Source of the DNA: Narthecium ossifragum
Taxonomy: Eukaryota > Streptophyta > Magnoliopsida > Dioscoreales > Nartheciaceae
Assembly (NCBI GenBank): GCA_963920575.1
Contig: OY986966.1
Coordinates: 12,006,048 to 12,070,047, forward strand
Reading direction: 5' to 3'
Length of the DNA stretch: 64,000 nt
In this document: in pieces, positions 45,501-51,901 of the stretch
Layout of the letters: each line of letters starts with the position of its first letter
Position numbering within the stretch: the stretch's first letter is position 1
Made by a program: the position numbers and the translations under genes
Notes under the pieces: generated by a model
The model's input: only the letters and a program-made list of their open reading frames with translations
Told to the model about the DNA's origin: nothing
Database searches by the model: none

Positions 45501-46514
45501 ATGCCGTTCGGATTGTGCAATGCACCTGCCACCTTTCAAAGATGCATGATATCGATTTTCTCCGACATGATAGAAAGGTTTGTCGAGGTATTCATGGATG
45601 ATTTTTCTGTATTTGGGAATTCTTTTGATAATTGCCTGGCACACCTAACCTTGGTGCTTAAAAGATGTGAAGAGACAAATTTGACATTGAGCTGGGAGAA
45701 GAGTCACTTCATGGTAAGGCAAGGTATTGTGTTGGGACATGCTATTTCTAGTAAAGGTATTGGCGTAGATAAAGCAAAAATAGATTTGATTGAGAAATTA
45801 CCGCCCCCTACTTCTGTGAAAGGTGTGCGGAGTTTTTTGGGCCATGCAGGATTTTATCGCAGATTCATTAGAGATTTTTCTAAAATTGCACAACCATTGT
45901 GTGATTTATTGGCCAAAGATAGTGAGTTTAAGTTTTGTAAAGCTTGTCTTGATGCTTTCAATACTTTGAAAGAGAAATTGATTACTACACCAATTATTAT
46001 GCCTCCTGATTGGTCGTTGCCCTTTGAAATAATGTGTGATGCTTCTGATTATGCTATAGGGGTTGTTCTAGGACAAAGGGTAAATAAGGTCTCTCATGCT
46101 ATTTATTATGCAAGTCGTACACTCAATGATGCTCAAATCAATTACTCAACTACTGAAAAAGAATTACTTGCTGTTGTTTTTGCATTGGAGAAATTTCGTT
46201 CTTATTTGATTGGATCTAAAGTTATTATTTATTCAGATCATGCAGCATTGAAATATCTACTAACCAAAAAGGATACAAAGCCAAGGTTAATCAGGTGGAT
46301 CCTACTGCTGCAAGAGTTCGATTTGGAAATAAGGGACAAGAAAGGGAGCGATAATGTAGTGGCAGATCACTTGTCACGATTGGAGCACATAGCCGGCCTT
46401 AAGGATGTACAACCCATCCAAGAATGCTTTCCCGATGAACAACTATTTTCTGTGAATGGTAAAGAGCCCTGGTATGCGGATATATTTTATGCGCTTAAAA
46501 TTGCTAGAGACTAG
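42531..46514 (+). CDS. Gyp-C Gag-protease-RT-RNase H polyprotein (no integrase)
   Basis: 1327 codons from the first in-frame ATG (42531); the frame is open upstream to about 42456 without an ATG. Order: gag domain (about 20-210; FPYTLKDKAKRWLMSLPPGS, QYFYDGLN), CCHC knuckle CSICNIVGHRFDSC (about 255), protease (MLDLGASVNLMPYS, ILLGRPF; about 560-660), RT (about 850-1040; WRVCIDYRKLN, FLNGFSGYNQ, FMDDFSVF) and RNase H (about 1150-1260; MCDASDYAIGVVL, TEKELLAVV, YSDHAALKYLL). The first catalytic RT Asp (normally FLDG) is Asn. The protein stops soon after the RNase H domain, and only 21 bp separate the stop from the PPT area, so integrase is deleted. Probably translatable but not self-mobile. 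Confidence 0.92.
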   Translation: MALNNNLRPLEEYARPTISTSPSCIALPAEARNYELKNLHFSMLPEFHGLPSEDALTFVKDYYATIQTFPLGGITEDHLRMRCFPYTLKDKAKRWLMSLPPGSLTTWDAIYNKFVSKFYSHAMTTNLRRQIPNFQQADGEPFHEAWDRFKMLLMQCPHHNYSLENQMQYFYDGLNLSCQTMADNAAGGAMFKRTPPEAYEIYEMLGSNSQQRDTRNKARGIYELNQNDDMARQIATLNKKIDAMMSTQAKPVEVCSICNIVGHRFDSCPSSSEFPEYVQEQANLMNAYNPRPRFDPYANTYNPGWREHPNFSWKNTANASMPTANQSNPPVKSSLEATMLAFMQKIDSKMEKQDSAIAQHDAVLKNVAASVGKLEVQVGQLADAVRAHVPGKFPSQPEQAKAVTVLRSGKIIDNKINAKVADECNDDASEEVETEERSKGPPPATSAAEHGKRANSVPEVYHNSPPPYVPPVPFPGRLKKAKMDKSYSEIYDILSKVNVNLPLLEVIRNMPAFPKFFKELSTSKRKYEPHEKVMVSETVSAVLQRKLPPKLKDPGRFNITITVGDTKIGEAMLDLGASVNLMPYSVFLQLCVGELKPTTMSLQLADRSIKYPLGIVEDILVQVDKLIIPADFVILDMEDAPLHDRNLPILLGRPFIATTKTMINVQDGKLSMTVLGETVEFKVFESMSYPSNSFDCFSIDALDSLVFSSFMQEQVKTTLEAALTMEKEELQNYEGAKEVIAALEALQPCFPDESRLDMLNESYSKMVSSIVSPPKLELKPLPSNLKYAYLGENETLHVIIASDITPLEEEKLLRVLREHKTAIGWTIADIKGVSPTMCMHRIILEEDAKPIRDAHRRLNPNMKDVVREEILKLLDVGVIYPISDSKWVSPVHVVPKKSGITVVKNENNELIPTRMTTGWRVCIDYRKLNAATKKDHFPLPFIDQMLERLAGHSFYCFLNGFSGYNQIAIAPEDQEKTTFTCPFGTFAYRRMPFGLCNAPATFQRCMISIFSDMIERFVEVFMDDFSVFGNSFDNCLAHLTLVLKRCEETNLTLSWEKSHFMVRQGIVLGHAISSKGIGVDKAKIDLIEKLPPPTSVKGVRSFLGHAGFYRRFIRDFSKIAQPLCDLLAKDSEFKFCKACLDAFNTLKEKLITTPIIMPPDWSLPFEIMCDASDYAIGVVLGQRVNKVSHAIYYASRTLNDAQINYSTTEKELLAVVFALEKFRSYLIGSKVIIYSDHAALKYLLTKKDTKPRLIRWILLLQEFDLEIRDKKGSDNVVADHLSRLEHIAGLKDVQPIQECFPDEQLFSVNGKEPWYADIFYALKIARD

Positions 46515-46523
46515 CAATAAGCT

Positions 46524-46535
46524 GGTTGGGGGGTG
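46524..46535 (+). other. polypurine tract of Gyp-C
   Basis: GGTTGGGGGGTG directly precedes the 3' LTR start TGATAAG and is the expected plus-strand primer. Confidence 0.85.
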
Positions 46536-48208
46536 TGATAAGTGCATGAAAGTGCACTCTAAATAGCCTTATAACCATCTCAATTGCTAGATTATTATCT
46601 TTAATCAACATCTTTATGCCTATTTTTATATCTATATGTTGCTTCACATAGTTGTTTGGAAAATGCAGGAAAAAGGAGAAAAGAAGCTGAAAAGAGGGCA
46701 TGGATCAACTTTAAAGATTTATCTGTACCTGCTTATGAAGAACCAGAGAATGTGCCATACATGGTTGGAAAGCTCTTGAAGTCTAGATTCTGGAGAATTT
46801 TACGGTTCGTGATTCCGAGTTTCCTAGAGGAAGTTACGGCAATTTTAGTACCGATGGCGCAGCCTGAATGGCAGCACAGTAAATAAGCTGGAAGTCCGAG
46901 CGATCCTCCGATCGATCGGACTACGCAAAAACGTGACAGAACCTATTTTTTTTGGCTGAACGAAGTCCGATCGATCTCTCCATCACTCCAAAGAAGTCCG
47001 ATCGATCCGACACCAATGGTCCGATCGATCGGACTCGGGAAAAGTCAAAAACAGCGGATTTTTACTCAACCGATCGATCCAACACTCATAATTCGATCGA
47101 TCGGACTTGGGAATTAAAGGGTGACAGAACGTATGCTTTTTAGAGGAACACAATTCGATCGATCGGACCATCGATCGAACTCGGGAAGAGCCAGAGATGA
47201 AGAATTTTTACGAAGTCGATCGATCCGACTCCCTTAGTCCGATCGATCGGGCTCGGGCGTAAATAGAAGTGGGAGATCTCAATGAGACCGATCGATCCAA
47301 CATTCCGAGGAGGATCGATCGGACGTTTCCAGTGAATTAAATCAACGGTTTTGATTTAACCCGAGTTTAGGCCTATAAATAGGATACTTAGGGTTATCAA
47401 AGGGGGACTTTTGGAGGACTTTTTGGCAGCGTTTGGAGGCGAAGAGAAGGGTTCCAGGCTTGGTTTTCTTTTCTTATTTCTTCTTTATTTCTCCATTAGT
47501 TTTGTTGCCCTCATGGTGAACATGAGTGGCTAGTTTCTTTTCTAAGGTACCGATGTAACCCTAACTGAATCATTCTATGTTATTGGATCATGATTATTTT
47601 ATCAGTTTATTTTCCTTGATTTATTCATTATTTTAACTGAGATCTTAAATACCTTTATCTGGTCAATAAAAGTATTATAGATTGTTTTATGTAAGATTGG
47701 GCGAGGGTTCATTCCCTAATCTTGCAGGATCTATGAATGAATGAGTTTATGTCGAGGCCGGGTTCAAGCTAAGAGTATTCTTGGTTCATAATTGTTCTTC
47801 AGAGCTTAATGGATTCTTGGTTAACACTTAGTTATGGGTTCATTAACTAGGGTTAATTGGGGGTACTTGGTGAAGACCGCGGCCGAACGGATCATCATAC
47901 CGGAAGAACGAGCCCTTGGAATTAAACTGAGATCTTGATTGATTCAATGCATAGAATGAGGATGTTATGGTGAAATCAAAACCTTAGTATTCATCCATCA
48001 TATTTCTATCGTTTTCTTATTTCGTTTTTAGATCATCTATCTTCGAGACTTCATATTTCTTATTTTCCCTTCCTTATTTTCTTTCTTTTCTGTTCTTTAG
48101 CGTTTCACTCTAATAATTTCTACAAATCTCTGTGGGTACGATACTCGTCTTGCTACTATACTGATTGCACCGATTCGTATACTTGCGAGATATAAAATTT
48201 ATTCATCA
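46536..48208 (+). repeat. Gyp-C 3' LTR
   Basis: Same length and ends as the 5' LTR. The TATA box is at 47374-47381. It abuts MULE-B transposase coding sequence at 48209. Confidence 0.95.
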
Positions 48209-49996
48209 GATGCCCCAAGATGCCTCTTTAACTTGGCATGTGCACTCTCTACCCTGTTTGTAGTGTGATTGCCAAAATGCATATATTCGTCAGTCCAAGC
48301 ACTGACGAACAGTTCTTTGAAGCCATCCAGCCACGATTCCCGAACATATTTAGAAGCTGCTGGGCAATCGCAAAAAGATGTCTCTAGTGTCTCCAAGTGT
48401 TTCTTGTACTCCTCCTCGGTAGATGCAGTTACAACCAATTTCCACATTGTCATGAACAAGTCGGCTTTATCTGCAGTTTCGAAAATGTGTTTGCAGCTGA
48501 GCTCTACGTTTTTTTGGATATGCCATCTACATAGCATGCTTTTGGACTTCGGAAAGACCGAGCTGATAGCGTTCATCAAAGCCAGTTCTCGGTCTGTCAC
48601 CACAACGCGTGGCATTGGGCATCCTTCCAACAATGTCCTTAATATTTTCAAAGCCCATGTGTACCTGTCCTCCTTCTCACACTCCATGTAGGCAAAAGCT
48701 GCGGCGAATGTCATACTCGTCGACGTGACGCCAACAATCTCTAGCAGTGGAAGTCGGTATCTATTGGTCTTGTAGGTGCAATCCATAATCAACACCTCGG
48801 GAAATGCACGGACTAAATCAATAGACACAGGGTGTGCCCAGAATATGTCCCTCACAGCGTCTGTGTCTTCTCGAACCGTATGATACTCAACGTATCCAAA
48901 CTCATTTAGATGCTTCAATAGTTGCTACATCTCTGATCTCCCAGCCTTTTCAATCACCCTATTCCTTTGGCGTATATTATAGATGATCTTCATGGTGGAT
49001 ACGTTTTCAGGATCTTGTTGCTTTATAGTGTTCAGGATTTGCCGTGGCTTCACTAGGTTTGCTGACATCGTAACTACCATATCATTTTGTTCAGCAGATA
49101 ATCTTTCGGGGAACGAGTGACCCTCGAGGTGATCCGCATGGGGGTGATTGTGGACTCCGCAAATAACTCTGAGCATCCAATCATCATCAGATACAAGCTT
49201 CACGCCCTGAAGCTTGAAAGGACATCCACACTTCTTCGTCCCGGAGTCGACGGATTTTTTCTTTCGATTGGCAAATTTTTTCTTCCCGCTATCATCTTTC
49301 TTCACAGTTTTCCGATACTCTCCACTACGCTCACATGCCAAGGTAATCCTCGGCTTTCTACCACACCCCCCGACCTCTGAATTCTTTGTCACAATCACCA
49401 GCCTATTCTGCCTCCCAACTGTCTGTACCCATTGGACAAGTGCTTGTCGACTTTGAAATATCTATAATCAAACAATAAGAATTATGTTAATCAAACAATA
49501 AGAATTATGTTAATGAACTTTAGACCTAGTTGTCGTCCGGCAAGATATAACGATTAAACAACATACCGTACTGGTCGTGAATTCCAGGGTGTAGTCGTGA
49601 GTAATTATAGCTCCCACACCGCTCGCATCAGTGGAAACATGCTCCTGAATGTAAGCAAAGAGTTAGTAAGGTAGGTAGCCAACACTGTGTTCACATCGGT
49701 ACCATGGTACCGGTATACTAACGTATTATTCGGTACCATTTTACCGGTATATAAAGCTATAATTTCGGTGGATACTTACCGGTATACATAGCATACTAAT
49801 CGGTACTATGTTACCGGTACATAATGCCAAAGTATCGGTTGATACATACCGATACGTTGACGTTTTCTGTAGGTCTGATAGTACCGATCAAAACGCGATC
49901 CGGGAAGGACAAAAAAAAACAAGAGAAGAGGAGATGTACATTTTTTGAGGGCCTTTTCTCGTCTCCTTCGCTCCAGCATTCGTCTTCTCCATCCAT
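48209..49996 (-). pseudogene. MULE-B transposase, N-terminal and catalytic part
   Basis: Minus-strand exons: 49996-49940 (MDGEDECWSEGDEKRPSKN), 49644-49567 and 49461-48209, all phase 0. A FAR1-like DNA-binding domain lies in exon 3 (FQSRQALVQW, ITLACERSGEYRKT, KCGCPFKLQG, VHNHPHADHLEGHS). The MULE DDE domain follows: first Asp in LIMDCTYKTNRYRLP, second in VVVTDRELALMNAI, CRWHIQKNV, and Glu in TTNRVESAHAKLK. It would cut and join the MULE ends. It is inactive here: a TAG at 48922-48924 interrupts exon 3 (codon 180 of that exon) and Gyp-C cuts the gene at 48208. The remainder is at 39961-40254. The plus-strand ORFs here are shadows. Confidence 0.9.
49695..49888. repeat. 20-bp dyad array in MULE-B transposase intron 1
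   Basis: Six dyads start at 49695, 49729, 49764, 49799, 49834 and 49869 (steps 34, 35, 35, 35, 35), for example ATCGGTACCATGGTACCGGT and ATCGGTTGATACATACCGAT. It is in the same intron as the MULE-A array. Confidence 0.92.
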
Positions 49997-50556
49997 TTCG
50001 ACCTAACACACCTTGAATCGACAATGTATAATGGGGAGGGCTTGTGTGAGTTGAAAACCTAAGGTTGGAGGAGATGGTTTGGAGTATAATGTGAATATGT
50101 TGGGAGGATAAGAAAGAAGATAGAATATGATGAGGGTAGGGAAGAACTATCTAGGATGGAGGGGGAGTGAGTAACTTGAAGACCTAGGGCTTGGAGGGAG
50201 GAGATGGTTAGGGATTGGAGGAGGTGAAAATTCGGTAGTAAGAGGTAGGAGAAGATGATGGTTAGAGGTAGGAGAAGATGTGGTGTTGTGGTGTATTGAG
50301 AAATAATTTTTATGGTAGATTAGGTTTTGTGGTGTATTGTGTTTTAGAAGGTTATTTTGGACATTTCATCAATGGGTGTTTTGGGTATGAAAATTGCTGT
50401 GGTGTGTTAAGTCGGAACGGTGGTGCGGATAGCCACACCCTTCACGTAATTATACCACATAAGAGATGGGGCAATTGAGACATTTCATCTTAGGGTATTG
50501 TTGGTATAAAAATCTGTGGTGTGGTAGATGCTTGTGTGGTGTCAATAGCCGCAGCC
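49997..50556. other. right non-coding arms of MULE-B and MULE-A
   Basis: No gene seen. 49997-50300 is GA-rich (GGAGGAGATGG-type words), the presumed promoter side of the MULE-B transposase. The MULE-B TIR ends at 50440. The MULE-A right arm (50441-50556) repeats the theme (GGACATTTCATC-like text, then GTGTGGTGTCAATAGCC). Confidence 0.7.
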
Positions 50557-50583
50557 TCAGGAAAACTTCGGCAGTATTTAGAA

Positions 50584-51714
50584 GGGTGCGTCTATTGACA
50601 CCGCCCAAATGACTAAGGACACCACCCACTTTTTGATTTTCCTAAACTACCCTTGTCTGTTCGGATATAAAAAGTCGAACATATAGTTAATGTTCGGTTT
50701 TTAAAAATCGACTTAGTGTTCGGGTTTTAAAAATCGAATGTGTGCTTAATGTTTGGTTTTTAAAAATCGAACTTGTCTTCAAAAAAAGGACACCGCCCGG
50801 CGAGATCTTCTTCAGCGGCTTTCCTCATCTTCCCCGAACGGGGCAGGGTTCTACACAAAGCTGGAAAGACGCGTGCAGAGACTAGATCAACGTGGGACGG
50901 CCGGAGAAGAGCACCTCGCAGTCAGGGAAGAGAGCACCGTGGGAGAAGACCGGAGCAGGAGTAGAGCTCACCGTCAACCAGAGATACCCAGATCGGAGAA
51001 GCCGCGATCTGGCTTGGAAGCGTTGTCGGAGAAGAGCTTGCTGATCTAGGCTAGAGAGGACTTGCCGCCAGAGGAGAGAAGCGCGTCGTCACCGGAGAAG
51101 AAAGAGACGAGGCCTCGTCGGAGTCCTTGACTTGCTGCAGAAGAAGGTTGAGGCTGCCGGAGAAGAGCTCGTCGTGGTCTGCCACCAAAGAAGAGATTCG
51201 CGTTGCCGAAGAGCACCTCGCAGCCTAATGAAGGAGCCCCCGGAGTCCTTGACTTGCTGCGGAAGAAGGTTGAGGCTGCCGGAGAAGAGCTCGCCGGAGT
51301 CCTTGACTTGCTGCGGAAGAAGGTTGAGGCTGCCGGAGAAGAGCTCGTCGTGACCTGCCACCAAAGAAGAGATTTGCGTTGCCGAAGAGCACCTCGCAGC
51401 CTAATGAAGGAGCCCCCGAAGGAGAAGAAGAGCCACCGTCGTCTGAAGAAAAAGATCCTCAGGACTCGATGAAGTAGGTGGAACAGAGGGAAGCAAGGGA
51501 AGCGTCGCCGGGTGGTGTCCTTTTTTTGAAGACAAGTTCGATTTTTAAAAACCAAACATTAAACACACATTCGATTTTTAAAACCCGAACACTAAACCGA
51601 TTTTTAAAAACCGAACATTAATTATATATTTAACTTTTTTATATCCGAACATACGTTGGTAGTTTAGGAAAATAAAAAAATTGACCGTGTCGTTGGTCAT
51701 TTGGCGGTGTACCC
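50584..51714. mobile_element. MULE-P: Pack-MULE-like element, perfect 9-bp TSD
   Basis: TSD TATTTAGAA at 50575-50583 and 51715-51723. TIRs of about 215-220 bp (50584-50804 and 51501-51714, inverted) start GGGTGCGTCTATTGACACC and GGGTACACCGCC. Each TIR holds four 20-bp dyads such as TTCGGTTTTTAAAAATCGAC (50660, 50693, 50719 and 50752 on the left). The 0.7-kb interior is GC-rich with internal repeats and may derive from gene sequence (Pack-MULE). It encodes no transposase. It inserted in the right terminal repeat of MULE-C, 188 bp before the SCD1 start codon. Confidence 0.93.
51119..51420. repeat. GC-rich direct repeats inside MULE-P
   Basis: Three copies of a unit of about 53 bp with GGAGTCCTTGACTTGCTGC and GAGGCTGCCGGAGAAGAGCTC. 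A following segment (CTGCCACCAAAGAAGAGATT ... AATGAAGGAGCCCC) occurs twice. Open frames exist on both strands across the repeat, and I recognise no protein. Confidence 0.85.
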
Positions 51715-51729
51715 TATTTAGAATCGCCC

Positions 51730-51901
51730 GGACCGAACCACGTCGTCCTCTCTCTTCCAAATCAAGAACCGCTGGGCGGCAACAGTTCCCACCGTCGTCG
51801 TCTTCTTTAGCCGGATCTAGATCGGACTGCCAACCAAGACGAGATCTTGGGGCGGCTTGGGGCGGTGGACAGTGGATCCAACTGTCTCCAATCTCGATCC
51901 A
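51730..51901 (+). promoter_or_regulatory. SCD1 5' leader / proximal promoter remnant
   Basis: 172 bp between the last MULE terminus and the SCD1 ATG, with a pyrimidine-rich stretch (CGTCGTCCTCTCTCTTCC) typical of plant leaders. The expected upstream continuation is 28257-28323 on the far side of the nested block, if MULE-C is one element. Confidence 0.45.

Larger units (their letters stand above)
40673..48208 (+). mobile_element. Gyp-C: young Ty3/gypsy element lacking integrase
   Basis: Two LTRs of exactly 1673 bp (40673-42345 and 46536-48208) with 13 differences seen by eye (about 0.8%), mostly transitions. PBS at 42352, ORF 42531-46514, PPT at 46524-46535. The left flank is the copia gag piece (GAAGC) and the right flank is MULE-B transposase (GATGC); these 5 bases match at 4 of 5. 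The flanks come from different sequences, so insertion was followed or accompanied by rearrangement. It lies within the MULE-B transposase. Confidence 0.93.
36178..50440. mobile_element. MULE-B: MULE with transposase and PMD gene, split by Gyp-C
   Basis: Left TIR GGGTGCGGCTATCTGCACCA; the right TIR, read inversely from 50440, is GGGTGTGGCTATCCGCACCA. The 9-bp flanks TTAACGTAA (36169-36177) and TTCACGTAA (50441-50449) match at 8 of 9 positions. Without Gyp-C and its satellites the element is about 6.4 kb. Contents in order: non-coding leader with dyads, PMD gene (+), long hairpin, convergent transposase gene (-) interrupted by the retrotransposon, and right non-coding arm (49997-50440, no gene, GA-rich). 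It is nested in MULE-A close to the right TIR of that element. Confidence 0.82.
34894..50556 (-). mobile_element. MULE-A: deleted MULE hosting MULE-B
   Basis: Left TIR GGGGGCGTTTATCGACACC (34894). The right TIR, read inversely from 50556, is GGCTGCGGCTATTGACACC. Both continue ACACAA(A/G)CATCTAC. Flanks TCTAGGAAA and TCAGGAAAA are similar but not identical. Native sequence is 34894-36177 and about 50441-50556. It carries only the 5' part of a FAR1-type transposase gene, ending beside the left TIR, so the catalytic domain was deleted. Confidence 0.68.
28324..51729. mobile_element. MULE-C: inferred outer element of the nested block
   Basis: Left end GGGCGATTCTAAATACACTG at 28324. The right end, read inversely from 51729, is GGGCGATTCTAAATACTGCC and resumes GAAGTTTTCC past the MULE-P insertion. 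The 9-bp flanks AAACCGAAA and GGACCGAAC agree at 6 of 9 bases, so the TSD is only suggestive. Native MULE-C sequence is 28324-29490, 34475-34893, 50557-50583 and 51715-51729. No coding region was found in it. 28340-29330 is non-coding with scattered CGGTGGATCATGACCG-type dyads. Confidence 0.5.

Noticed and set aside
48269..48691. 140-codon plus-strand ORF
   Set aside because: Antisense shadow of the MULE-B transposase catalytic domain.
36169..50449. Alternative MULE-B borders that leave the flanks unmatched
   Set aside because: Setting the ends at GGGTG and CACCC gives TTAACGTAA and TTCACGTAA, an 8/9 match, better than the other placements tried.
51857..51901. Longer SCD1 N-terminus starting upstream of 51902
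   Set aside because: The upstream in-frame extension begins with TTG, not ATG; the ATG at 51902 is the first in frame and gives the expected N-terminus.
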